50,344 bases of DNA from Desulfurella amilsii (GCF_002119425.1 NZ_MDSU01000010.1:1-50344); one strand, 5' to 3'. Counted from the stretch's first letter, positions 34,256-42,484 are shown. Notes: generated from the sequence alone by a model not told the origin. Translations and numbers: made by a program.

Positions 34256-35871
34256 TGTTGCTTTTGGCATTTGAACATCTTGGCGAAGCTAAATTATTTA
34301 TAGAGCACTTTGATGCGCAAAAAAGACACAGTGTTTTTTGCGCAGATGGCATTGTAATATATGTTAATTATGGTAAAGGTGGTTTGAGTTTAGCATTAAA
34401 TATAGCAAAATTGAATGAACAACTCAAACCACAACTATGTGTGCTTTTTGGTCTTGCAGGAAACCTAGCAAGCCTAAAAATAGGTGAAGTTGTAGTAGTT
34501 AATAAAGTAAAGCTTTTAGATTCTAGCTTAGACCCCATCTTAAATCCTGTTGAAATAAATTCTATAGATGGATTCAAAAATGTTGATTGTTTAAGTGTTT
34601 TAGGTAATTATGCATTCGATAAAAACTTAAGCTATCTTGCTGATTGCATTGATATGGAGGCATATTTTTTTGCAAAAGCTTTAAATGAGTTGGGTATAAA
34701 TGGCTTTATAATAAAATTAATAAGCGATAATAATAACCAATTTTCAAAAGAATTTAAGTTCGACTACTCAAAAGTTGTTAAAATACTTGAGCTTTTAAAA
34801 CAGATTGCAAATAACAATTTAACAGAGATATTCCTAAATACTGCCATAGCTAATGTAAATGTACTTTTTAACTTGAAAAAGCTATTTGAAAAAAAACGCT
34901 ACACATTTACAATGCGTCAGAATGTTTATAAAAAAATTAAAATAAATACGGCAAAAAACATCAAAAAACCCTTTAAACTCAAATACATATTGTGCGAAAA
35001 ACCGCTAAAAGGCGATTGTGATAAAAAAATAAATGACTATGTAAGTTACTTTCACAATCTAAAAGACAAATGTGCACTAATTTATGCTACAAAGAAAGGT
35101 GAATTTTTGAGAAAAACACCTGATAATTATACGCCTGCAAATACATACGGGTACTCTATTATTCAGTCTTATAACTGCATGTATGATTGTTCGTATTGTT
35201 TTTTAAAAGGCTATTTTAAAACATTTAACCCCGTTATATTTAAAAATATCAAAGATTATTTTTGCGCTATTAAAAAAACTCTTAAAAATGACAAACTAAG
35301 ACCATTATACTTTTACTTAGGAACATTTTCAGACCCTGTAGCCCTTAGTATTTTTGATGCAAGTTATATAAAATTTGCAAGGTTTTTTGAAGAACTTGAT
35401 GCAATTCTAGAAATTAGAACAAAATCAGTTATGATAGATAAATTATTAAAAGAAAAACCTTTTAAAAATACAATAATTGCTTTTTCTCTAACCCCTCAAA
35501 ATGTTATAGATAAATTTGAACCATATACGCCAAGTCTTGTAAGACGGCTGAATGCTATAAAATTATTGGATCAAGCTGGATTTAATATAGGGATTCGCTT
35601 TGATCCTTTTTTTGTTGACAATGCAGATGATTATAAAGATTTTATTAATGCGTTAAATGAAATAAAACACCTACATTCTATTGAGATTGGACTGTTAAGA
35701 TTTTCAAAAAATGAATATAAAGTCTTTTTAACCAAAAATCCCGGTATATTATCTAATTTAGTTCTTAAAGATGATATGTACATCCAATCAAGCCAAAAAA
35801 ACATAAAAACGCTTGTTAACAACTTACTTTGCAATTTCAAAGATAAAATATACTACAACATGATTGTTTAA
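34255..35871 (+). CDS. Fusion: nucleosidase domain (MTAN/futalosine-hydrolase-like) plus SPL-like radical SAM domain
   Basis: A 538-residue protein with two clear parts. Residues 1 to about 175 follow the PNP/MTAN nucleosidase pattern: VNYGKGGLSLALNIA (37-51), FGLAGNLASLKIGEVVVV (65-82), IDMEAYFFAKAL (132-143, the purine/ribose-binding Glu), and IIKLISDNNNQ with the catalytic-position Asp158. Residues about 240-538 resemble spore photoproduct lyase: KKGEFLRKTP, the cluster motif CMYDCSYC (Cys308, Cys312, Cys315), YLGTFSDPVAL (SAM-binding region), LEIRTKS, and FSLTPQNVIDKFEP with RLNAIKLLDQAGFNIGIRFDPFF. The frame is uninterrupted. ATG overlaps the previous stop (TGATG). Role is unknown: the first domain could clear 5'-deoxyadenosine made by the second, or be the pathway's futalosine hydrolase. 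Confidence 0.8.
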   Translation: MLLLAFEHLGEAKLFIEHFDAQKRHSVFCADGIVIYVNYGKGGLSLALNIAKLNEQLKPQLCVLFGLAGNLASLKIGEVVVVNKVKLLDSSLDPILNPVEINSIDGFKNVDCLSVLGNYAFDKNLSYLADCIDMEAYFFAKALNELGINGFIIKLISDNNNQFSKEFKFDYSKVVKILELLKQIANNNLTEIFLNTAIANVNVLFNLKKLFEKKRYTFTMRQNVYKKIKINTAKNIKKPFKLKYILCEKPLKGDCDKKINDYVSYFHNLKDKCALIYATKKGEFLRKTPDNYTPANTYGYSIIQSYNCMYDCSYCFLKGYFKTFNPVIFKNIKDYFCAIKKTLKNDKLRPLYFYLGTFSDPVALSIFDASYIKFARFFEELDAILEIRTKSVMIDKLLKEKPFKNTIIAFSLTPQNVIDKFEPYTPSLVRRLNAIKLLDQAGFNIGIRFDPFFVDNADDYKDFINALNEIKHLHSIEIGLLRFSKNEYKVFLTKNPGILSNLVLKDDMYIQSSQKNIKTLVNNLLCNFKDKIYYNMIV

Positions 35872-35903
35872 GTCTTTAAAAAATACTATTAAGCTTTATA
35901 TGC

Positions 35904-35932
35904 TTGACATCTTTAATTAATTATTATATAAG
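35904..35932 (+). promoter_or_regulatory. Promoter of the Roadblock/sensor pair
   Basis: TTGACA (35904-35909), 17 bases, TATAAG (35927-35932), followed by GGAGG and ATG 35959. A well-formed sigma-70 promoter isolates the signalling island from the pyr/radical-SAM operon. Confidence 0.7.
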
Positions 35933-35958
35933 TTAAAAAATTACATTGGAGGTTAATA

Positions 35959-36324
35959 ATGAAAGAAGAGGATCTTAACGCACAATTGGCTGAATTAGTT
36001 AGACTTAATCCTCAAATTGAGGGTTCAGCTTTAGTTAGCTCAGATGGTTTAATGATAAGCTCCCAATTGCCTGCTAATTTCGATGAAGACAGGGTTGCTG
36101 CTATGTCTGCTGCATTGCTAACGTTAGGTGAAAGAGCTGTGGATGAATTAGAAAAAGGCGTGCCAGAGCAGGTTACCGTAAAAGGAGACAAAGGCTATAT
36201 TATATTGACATCAGCTGGCAGTGAAGCAGTTTTGATTGTTCTTGCTAGATCAGATGTTAAGTTAGGATTGCTTTACTTAGATATTAAAAATACCTCAAAA
36301 AAACTCAAAGAATTAATGTATTAA
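35959..36324 (+). CDS. Roadblock/LC7 (MglB-like) protein
   Basis: A 121-residue cytoplasmic Roadblock/LC7-domain protein. The fold's hallmarks are LNAQLAELVRLNPQIEGSALVSSDGLMISSQLP (residues 6-38), RVAAMSAALLTLGERAVDEL (45-64), VTVKGDKGYIILTSAG and AVLIVLARSDVKLGLLYLDI. Such proteins dimerise and bind small Ras-like GTPases; MglB of Myxococcus is the GTPase-activating partner of MglA, and CvnB plays a similar part in Streptomyces conservons. GGAGG precedes the ATG, and the gene has its own promoter. A sensor gene follows after 10 bases and a Ras-like GTPase lies on the other strand 1 kb away. Confidence 0.9.
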   Translation: MKEEDLNAQLAELVRLNPQIEGSALVSSDGLMISSQLPANFDEDRVAAMSAALLTLGERAVDELEKGVPEQVTVKGDKGYIILTSAGSEAVLIVLARSDVKLGLLYLDIKNTSKKLKELMY

Positions 36325-36334
36325 GAGGTGTGTA

Positions 36335-37372
36335 ATGAGCGATGAAGATAAAAAAGAGCGTTTAGAGAAGCTAAGTGGTGCTCATGTTTTTTGGGCATCG
36401 CTTGTTGGATCTTCTTACGATTTAGGGATAATGAACCAAGCTATTATAGTGCCTGCTATGAAAGCTACGGCGCAAAGGCTTGTATTACACCAAATGTACA
36501 AAAAATTACTCCCAAAATTTAGCATGCAAGAGAGTTTAGACATTAATATAAACAAAGCAATGGATGCCTTAAACGAGTATCTTTTGTTTGCCAATCATTA
36601 TAACGTATCTGTCTCGCAAGAAGATTCCAGAATGATTGCAACGGTTACTATCAGAAAAGATTCCTGTATGTTTTGTCCAGTTGGCGTAGGCGGTGGGCCA
36701 GTTGATACAAGCGTATGTCCATATCCTCCACTTTTTTCTACATATCTAGATGTTTTGGCAAAAAATACACTTTCATTTTTAACACCAAAAATGAAAAAAG
36801 AAGAAAAAGGCTACATGAAAAAAGAGCCTGAAAGATGCATTATGAGTTTTATTTTTGAAGAAGATGAAATTTTTAAAATTACTTATGAAATTTTAAAATC
36901 GTCAGCTGAAAGGGTGCAAATTACAATAGAAAATGCTCTAAAAGATGGCAAAATAACAGAAGAAGACCTTTGGGACAGAAACTATGTACCTATAGAAAAT
37001 ACAAATCCACAAAAATACAAAACTAAATTTACTAATTTTATAAAAACATACATACAGCCTATTGAAGATGAAGTGCTAAGTATGAATAAAAAATTTGTCT
37101 TTGTGGTTTTGGTTGATGAAAACGGCTACTTACCAGCACATAACTCTATCTATGACAAGCCCCTTACAGGCGATTATAAAAAAGATCTTGCAGGGAACCG
37201 TTCAATGCGTATCTTTAACGACCCAACAGGGTTTGCAGCTGCAAAAAACACAGACCCTATTTTGTTTCAGATCTATCCTCGAGATTTAGGAAAAATCATG
37301 TACGATATTTCTATGCCAATAATAATAAATCAAAAACATTGGGGCGCTTTGAGAGTTGGTTTTAAAGATTAA
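36335..37372 (+). CDS. Cytosolic sensor protein: Cys-containing N-domain plus chemoreceptor-type sensory module
   Basis: A 345-residue protein without membrane segments. The C-terminal part (about 250-345) matches a PAS/Cache-like module found in methyl-accepting chemotaxis proteins: FVVLVDENGYLPAHN, PLTGDYKKDLAGNRSMRIFND, AAKNTDPILFQIYPRDLGKIMYDISMPIII and KHWGALRVGF. Here it has no HAMP, methyl-accepting or kinase domain. The N-terminal 200 residues are mainly helical and hold Cys111, Cys114 (CMFCP), Cys128 (CPYPP) and Cys168, a possible metal or cluster site. I do not recognise a named family for this half. It is co-transcribed with the Roadblock gene (GAGGTG site) and overlaps the GTPase gene tail to tail by 4 bases. 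Confidence 0.65.
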   Translation: MSDEDKKERLEKLSGAHVFWASLVGSSYDLGIMNQAIIVPAMKATAQRLVLHQMYKKLLPKFSMQESLDININKAMDALNEYLLFANHYNVSVSQEDSRMIATVTIRKDSCMFCPVGVGGGPVDTSVCPYPPLFSTYLDVLAKNTLSFLTPKMKKEEKGYMKKEPERCIMSFIFEEDEIFKITYEILKSSAERVQITIENALKDGKITEEDLWDRNYVPIENTNPQKYKTKFTNFIKTYIQPIEDEVLSMNKKFVFVVLVDENGYLPAHNSIYDKPLTGDYKKDLAGNRSMRIFNDPTGFAAAKNTDPILFQIYPRDLGKIMYDISMPIIINQKHWGALRVGFKD

Positions 37373-37899
37373 TCTTCTTCAATTAACTGCTCTAAAGCAA
37401 GCAATATAGCTTGCTTTACTTCCTCTTTATTTTTATTTGAAATTTTAATGAGAGGTATTTCTTGCGGTTTATTTGAAAGCAATGACTTTATGGTTTCATC
37501 TTCTATGCTATTTGGTAGGTCTTTTTTGGTAAGAGCAAATACAGCTGGCAGTCTTTTAATTTTCATAAATTCGCGGTAGTATTTATACATGTTTGAAACA
37601 GATTCTTCGCTGGTTATGTCACCTAGTACTATAATTGCCAGAGCATTTTTTTCCAAAATATCGTAAATAAACTTAAAGCGTTGTTGACCGGGTGTTGCAT
37701 AAATGTGTATTATAATATCCTTATCTATAGTTATTATTCCAAAATCTATAGCTACAGTGGTAAAATTTTTTATTTCTTTTAATCCACTTTCTGTAACGGG
37801 CTTATCTGTAGTAATAGGATCGATTTCGCTAACACATTTTATGAATTCTGTTTTACCTGAATTAAAACTTCCTGTTACAATAATTTTGTAAATTGCCAT
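37369..37899 (-). CDS. Small Ras-like GTPase (MglA/COG2229 type)
   Basis: A 176-residue GTPase. P-loop GSFNSGKT (10-17), switch I TTVAIDFG (47-54), switch II ATPGQQRF (68-75) and the guanine-specificity motif TKKD (124-127) are visible. VAIDFG and ATPGQ are typical of the bacterial COG2229 group that partners Roadblock/LC7 proteins in signalling. It lies 2 bases downstream of the pseudo-receiver gene on the same strand and ends against the sensor gene. The partner Roadblock is transcribed from the opposite strand. Likely role: a molecular switch whose state is set by the Roadblock protein and sensor; output unknown. Confidence 0.88.
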   Translation of the reverse strand: MAIYKIIVTGSFNSGKTEFIKCVSEIDPITTDKPVTESGLKEIKNFTTVAIDFGIITIDKDIIIHIYATPGQQRFKFIYDILEKNALAIIVLGDITSEESVSNMYKYYREFMKIKRLPAVFALTKKDLPNSIEDETIKSLLSNKPQEIPLIKISNKNKEEVKQAILLALEQLIEED

Positions 37900-37901
37900 T
37901 T

Positions 37902-38939
37902 CTACAAACCTCTAATTTTATCTAATATCTTATGTAAAACACCTTTTTTAATTTTTACGTCAAATTTTACATTTGCATCTTGATCCGAAGATAAATCGAT
38001 TATACGCAGGATATACATAATTACAATGTTTTGCAAAACTTTTATGTCATAGTTGTAGCGTCTCATTATTTTGTCAAGGCTTATATCAGAATTATTTGTT
38101 AACCACTCTATATCTAAATTGCTACCAGGTAATAAGGAACTTTTTACAGCATATAACGGTGCTTTTACATTTATAATACCTCTATCTTTAGGTAAAAGTG
38201 CCATTAAGTGATCTTTATTCGTAATATTTTTTATACCTTCCCAAACAAAGTATTTTAAACTAATGCGAGGGGTATTTTCATTCGATATACTTGATAAATC
38301 TGATATTTCTATTATATCTTGAGAAACATAAAGGCTTGAATAATTGAATATATCGTAAAAATTATTAAAATCAGAGTGTAAGAAATTTATCTCGCTGCCT
38401 ACTATAAGAATCTTTAGCAGTTTATTATCAACTAAAAAACTAATTTTTTGATTGCTTCTAATGGAATTTAAAAATTCACCCAGTCTAACTTCTTTATAAT
38501 TATCAAATGTTATTTTTTCTAATGTTTTTAGTTTGTTATCAATATTTAAGATAGCTGTAAATATTTCTTTATGGAAAGATGGATATGAAATAGCTATTAT
38601 ATCTTTACCGTTTGGTATAATGTCTAAGTCATCTTTTAAAATGACAATAGATGGCCTAACAAAACCTGGCCCTAAATTGCTAGTATTTATTTTTTCTAAG
38701 AAAGCTTCAGCAAGTTTTACTTTTGTTGTAACACCTTTGTGGTTTCCAATAATGATAAAATTATAGTTTATTATGTCATCCTTTATTTGGCGTGGGTCAT
38801 CAACCCATTCCACAGACCATCCATCAGCACTAAGCATATACTGTAAGATTTTTGCAAGCAAATCATCATCTATTACTAAATAAGCTTTTTTGGTTTTTTC
38901 TAATTCTTTTTGCATCTTATGAATGATTTTATATAACAT
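37902..38939 (-). CDS. Degenerate receiver protein with DUF4388-like C-terminal region
   Basis: About 345 residues. Residues near 15-135 have a receiver-like fold: KAYLVIDDDLLAKILQYML keeps the acidic Asp pair. However, the strand that should end in the phosphorylated Asp reads YNFIIIGNHKG, and the usual Lys of strand 5 is replaced (IAISYPS), so it cannot be phosphorylated in the normal way. From about 145 it resembles DUF4388 (VRLGEFLNSIRSNQKISFLVDNKLLKILIVGSEINFLHSD), a PatA-type domain common in delta-proteobacterial and cyanobacterial regulators. ATG 38939 is used; ATG 38915 is possible, because TTGACT/TATAAA at 38954-38928 could be a promoter. It is coupled to the GTPase. Confidence 0.6.
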   Translation of the reverse strand: MLYKIIHKMQKELEKTKKAYLVIDDDLLAKILQYMLSADGWSVEWVDDPRQIKDDIINYNFIIIGNHKGVTTKVKLAEAFLEKINTSNLGPGFVRPSIVILKDDLDIIPNGKDIIAISYPSFHKEIFTAILNIDNKLKTLEKITFDNYKEVRLGEFLNSIRSNQKISFLVDNKLLKILIVGSEINFLHSDFNNFYDIFNYSSLYVSQDIIEISDLSSISNENTPRISLKYFVWEGIKNITNKDHLMALLPKDRGIINVKAPLYAVKSSLLPGSNLDIEWLTNNSDISLDKIMRRYNYDIKVLQNIVIMYILRIIDLSSDQDANVKFDVKIKKGVLHKILDKIRGL

Positions 38940-38970
38940 AACCACTGAAGTCAAGAAAATTGTTAAAAAA

Positions 38971-38998
38971 TTGATAAAAAAAATATTTGTGTTATAAT
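38971..38998 (+). promoter_or_regulatory. Promoter of mqnD
   Basis: TTGATA (38971-38976), 16 bases, TATAAT (38993-38998), then AAGGAGGT and ATG 39018. Confidence 0.7.
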
Positions 38999-39017
38999 AA
39001 CTAAAAAAGGAGGTAAG

Positions 39018-39842
39018 ATGAAGAAACTAACACTGGCACATAGCCCAGATTCAGATGATGCTTTTATGTTTTATGCATTAAATATCAAGGCAATAGAGAC
39101 ACATGGCTACGAGTTTGATCAGGTTTTAAGTGATATCCAAACATTAAATGAAAAAGCACTTAATGGTGTATATGATATTACAGCTATTTCTTTGGCAGCA
39201 TACCCATTAATTGAAGACAAATACGATATACTAAAAAGCGGTGCTAGCATGGGTTTTAAATACGGTCCCATCATAGTAGCAAAAAAACAAATGTCTTTAG
39301 ATGAACTTAAAAAGTCTAAAATAGCAATACCTGGAGTTTACACGAGTGCATTTTTAGAATTACAATTGCTGCTTGGTAAAGATCTAGATACTCTCGTTGT
39401 GCCATTCAACAAAGTATTTGATCATGTAATAAATGGTGATGCCCAAGCTGGCCTTATAATTCACGAGGGCCAACTTACTTTTAAAGAATCTGGGTTAGAA
39501 AATATCTTTGATTTAGGTAAATGGTGGTTTGAAAAAACAAAATTACCCCTGCCTTTGGGTGTTAATGCAATAAAAAAGTCATTAGAAGAAAAAAGTTTAA
39601 TATCAGATATATTGCAAAAAAGTATTTTGTATTCTCTAGAGCATAGAAGTGAAGCAGTAAAATACGCATTGCAATTTGCAAGAGGAATGCAAGAGTCACT
39701 GGCAGATCAATTTATTGGTATGTATGTAAATAAACTTACTGTAGATATGGGGGAAAATGGCATAAAAGCATCTCAGCTTTTGTTGGATGAATCCTATTAC
39801 GCAGGTTTAATTAAAAAGAAAGTTAAAATAACACTTGTATAA
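39018..39842 (+). CDS. mqnD: 1,4-dihydroxy-6-naphthoate synthase (futalosine pathway)
   Basis: MqnD converts cyclic dehypoxanthine futalosine to 1,4-dihydroxy-6-naphthoate in the alternative menaquinone pathway. The 274-residue protein has the periplasmic-binding-protein-like fold and signature phrases LAHSPDSDDAFMFYAL (residues 5-20), DIQTLNEKALNGVYDITAIS, GFKYGPIIVAKK, AIPGVYTSAFLELQLLLG and AGLIIHEGQLTF with its catalytic-region His, then LGKWWFEKTKLPLPLG. Strong promoter and AAGGAGGT site. It shows the organism makes menaquinone from chorismate through futalosine intermediates. The last 8 bases overlap the flavoprotein gene. Confidence 0.95.
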   Translation: MKKLTLAHSPDSDDAFMFYALNIKAIETHGYEFDQVLSDIQTLNEKALNGVYDITAISLAAYPLIEDKYDILKSGASMGFKYGPIIVAKKQMSLDELKKSKIAIPGVYTSAFLELQLLLGKDLDTLVVPFNKVFDHVINGDAQAGLIIHEGQLTFKESGLENIFDLGKWWFEKTKLPLPLGVNAIKKSLEEKSLISDILQKSILYSLEHRSEAVKYALQFARGMQESLADQFIGMYVNKLTVDMGENGIKASQLLLDESYYAGLIKKKVKITLV

Positions 39843-41007
39843 CGCAATTATTATTGGTGGTGGCACAAGCGGTCTTGCTTGTGCCTGTTTTTGTAATAAG
39901 GATACATTAGTTTTAGATAAGCAAAGAATAGGCAAGAAGTTATCCGTAGCTGGTAATTCTCGCGTAAACCTCACAAATCTTGCAGATTTAGATGATTTTA
40001 TAAAAGCTTATATTCCAAATGGGAATTTTTTAAGAGATGCCTTTGGGGTTTTTTTTAGAGAAGAGCTGATTGATTTTGTAAGCAAACTTGGTTTGAAAAC
40101 ACAGATTGAAAACACTAAAGTATTTTTAAGTAATTCAAATGGAGAAGAATTTGTAAAAAGGATAAAAAACTACATTATAGGTAGAAAAGCGCAAATACAT
40201 GAATATGAAAGGGTAACTAAAATTGAACAAAACAAACATTTTTTTGTGCATACTACGAAAAGTATTTATGAGGCTAAAAATATTGTTATTGCAACAGGTG
40301 GCTTGAGCTACCCAAAACTAGGTGCTTGCGCAGATGGTTATAATTTTGCAAAGTCCTTTGGACATAACATCGCTCCTACACAACCTTTTGAAACACCATT
40401 TTGTATTAAAGATGATTTATTCAAAAATTTAGATGGCATATCTTTAGATAATGTTGAAATTAAATACAAAAATAAAATATTTAGTGGAAATTTATTATTT
40501 ACCCATTTTGGTTTGAGTGGCCCAACTATTTTAGATTTATCATGTTACACAAAAAATGGTGATAAAATTTATATCAATTTTTTAGGAAATGATAAGGAAC
40601 ATTTGCTAAAAGATCTAAATGATGAAAATAAGAATTTAAAATCTATCATTAAAAAATATTTACCAAAAAGGTTCGCAGAAAATATGTCAGAAAAAATACC
40701 ATTTATCAAGAAAAAAATATTAGAAGTCTCCAAAAAAGATTTGAATTTATTATTGAACTTGATATTTAATTATAAAGTTACTGTAGAATTATGTGGTTTC
40801 GAAAGAGCTTTTGTAACAAAAGGTGGAGTATCTTTGAGAGAAGTTGATCCAAAATCCTGTGCTTCAAAGCTGGTTAAGGGTTTGTATTTCTGCGGTGAAG
40901 TGTTAGATATTGCTGGTACAATTGGCGGATTTAATATACAAGCAGCATTTTCTACAGGTTATCTTGTTTCTCAAAAACTTGGAAGCCTGCCATTAAAAAA
41001 CATATAA
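39835..41007 (+). CDS. HI0933/YhiN-family FAD-dependent oxidoreductase
   Basis: A 390-residue flavoprotein. The N-terminal dinucleotide-binding fold reads IIGGGTSGLACACFC, followed by the family motif GKKLSVAGNSRVNLTN (about 33-48). IVIATGGLSYPKLGACADGYNFAKSFGH (about 150-177), LLFTHFGLSGPTILDLS and the C-terminal TKGGVSLREVDPKSCASKLVKGLYFCGEVLDIAGTIGGFN-type FAD block match the HI0933 family. Substrates are unsettled. The start is a TTG (39835) overlapping mqnD by 8 bases, with no better in-frame start before the Rossmann fold. The gene ends 37 bases inside the convergent ccdA gene. Confidence 0.88.
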   Translation: MYNAIIIGGGTSGLACACFCNKDTLVLDKQRIGKKLSVAGNSRVNLTNLADLDDFIKAYIPNGNFLRDAFGVFFREELIDFVSKLGLKTQIENTKVFLSNSNGEEFVKRIKNYIIGRKAQIHEYERVTKIEQNKHFFVHTTKSIYEAKNIVIATGGLSYPKLGACADGYNFAKSFGHNIAPTQPFETPFCIKDDLFKNLDGISLDNVEIKYKNKIFSGNLLFTHFGLSGPTILDLSCYTKNGDKIYINFLGNDKEHLLKDLNDENKNLKSIIKKYLPKRFAENMSEKIPFIKKKILEVSKKDLNLLLNLIFNYKVTVELCGFERAFVTKGGVSLREVDPKSCASKLVKGLYFCGEVLDIAGTIGGFNIQAAFSTGYLVSQKLGSLPLKNI

Positions 41008-41636
41008 AAACCTACTGATATTAAAAATACGCTCATAATATAAGTAACTAAATTTGTCTTTAAAAAATTGAATGAGTTTACAAAGAAGCCCATAAATACA
41101 GAAGCCAAAAGAAACGGTATGCCAAGACCCAGTGAGTATATAAAAAGTAACATTGCGCCTTCTGAGAGGCTAGCAGTATTTGCTGCAATTACAAGTATTG
41201 ATGATAAAATTGGACCCACGCAGGGGCTCCAGCCAAATGCGAATAAAATACCAATTACAAAAGATGTTAACAGATTAACACTTTTTATTTTTACATCAAT
41301 GCGCAAAAATTTGTAAATAAAGTCGATTTTTAATATATAAAAAATTCCAAATATTATTATTAAAATACCCGAGATTTTTGCCAGCAAAATCTTATTTGTA
41401 ACTATTAAAGTGCCAATGTAGCTTGCACTTGTTCCCATTAGTGTAAAAATTACGCTAAAGCCCAATACAAATGCTATAGAGTTTATAATAGCCTTTTTGT
41501 ATACATTTTTGTCCTTGGAGTTTTTAAGCTCTTTTATGGTAACACCAGAAATATATGAAATATAAATTGGTATTAATGGTAAAATGCATGGACTAATAAA
41601 AGATAAAATACCACCCAAAAAGGCACTCAAATACAT
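40971..41636 (-). CDS. ccdA: Cytochrome c biogenesis/thiol-disulfide exchange protein CcdA
   Basis: A 221-residue inner-membrane protein with six hydrophobic helices. The redox-active cysteines are in the conserved SPCILPLIP (Cys17) and GWSPCVGPIL (Cys139) motifs. CcdA carries electrons across the membrane to periplasmic thioredoxin-like proteins for cytochrome c maturation or other disulfide reduction. The ATG at 41636 overlaps the flhG stop in a TGATG junction; the GTG one codon earlier is not needed. It is the last gene of the flhA-flhF-flhG transcript, an unusual partner. The last 37 bases lie antisense to the flavoprotein gene. Confidence 0.9.
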   Translation of the reverse strand: MYLSAFLGGILSFISPCILPLIPIYISYISGVTIKELKNSKDKNVYKKAIINSIAFVLGFSVIFTLMGTSASYIGTLIVTNKILLAKISGILIIIFGIFYILKIDFIYKFLRIDVKIKSVNLLTSFVIGILFAFGWSPCVGPILSSILVIAANTASLSEGAMLLFIYSLGLGIPFLLASVFMGFFVNSFNFLKTNLVTYIMSVFLISVGFYMFFNGRLPSF

Positions 41637-42484
41637 CACATCCTCCCAAATAGATTATTAAAAAACATTTTGATTGGATTGTCAATAAGTTTAATATTTT
41701 GAGAGAAAAAGTAATTTATAAGCCTTTTTATAGAAATAGAAAAACTTGAGTCTGGATAGTACTGAATAATTGGTTTTTGGCTTTTAATTGAGTTTGGTAG
41801 AGTTTTATCAAACACACTATAGCTTGCCATTTCAAGTTTTGTATTTAAGAATTTCTCACATATATTATTCATGTTATTAAAAACATTTTGTGCCTCTTGT
41901 TTATCTTTTGCCATATTTATAAACATTTTTATATCTTTGCGTTTGTAGTTTAGAGTTAATATCTTAATTGTTGCATAAGCATCGGCAATTGAAGTAGGCT
42001 CAGGTGTAGCCACAATAACTATATCTATCGCATTTTTAAGCAATGTCATGACTTTTTTTGATATTCCAGCGCCTGTGTCTATCAACAACACGTCTGTTTG
42101 GCTTGCTAGTTCATTAAGTTTATCCATCAAATCAATTAAGTCATTTTCTGAAACATTTGATATGTCTTCTATGCCACTACCAGCTGGTATAATTTTTAGA
42201 TTTTGGTTATAATCCACTATAATTTCTTCTAATCTTTTTGATTTATTTATTACATCAATTATGCTGTAATTTGTTTTTACGCCTAAAACAATATCTACAT
42301 TTGCAAGGCCTAAATCGCCATCAAGCAGTATTACTTTTTTGTTGATATTGCTTAACGCAACAGCCATATTTGAAGTTATACTTGTTTTTCCTACACCGCC
42401 TTTGCCGCTAGAGACAGCTATGACTTTTTGGTTTTTTTTGTTAGTATCCACCAATTCTCTCAACTTTTTAGCCTGATCATTCAT
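41636..42484 (-). CDS. flhG: MinD-like ATPase FlhG (flagellar number regulator)
   Basis: FlhG (FleN/YlxH) controls the number and placement of flagella by acting on FlhF. The 282-residue protein has the deviant Walker A SGKGGVGKTS (residues 26-35), DGDLGLANVDIVLG, LIDTGAGIS (Walker B region, about 134-142) and ATPEPTSIADAYATIK. An N-terminal stretch of 20 residues (DQAKKLRELVDTN) resembles the FlhF-activating DQAxxLR motif of FlhG proteins. ATG 42484 is preferred to GTG 42490 because GAGGGTG lies 5 bases upstream. It overlaps flhF by 8 bases. Confidence 0.92.
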   Translation of the reverse strand: MNDQAKKLRELVDTNKKNQKVIAVSSGKGGVGKTSITSNMAVALSNINKKVILLDGDLGLANVDIVLGVKTNYSIIDVINKSKRLEEIIVDYNQNLKIIPAGSGIEDISNVSENDLIDLMDKLNELASQTDVLLIDTGAGISKKVMTLLKNAIDIVIVATPEPTSIADAYATIKILTLNYKRKDIKMFINMAKDKQEAQNVFNNMNNICEKFLNTKLEMASYSVFDKTLPNSIKSQKPIIQYYPDSSFSISIKRLINYFFSQNIKLIDNPIKMFFNNLFGRM

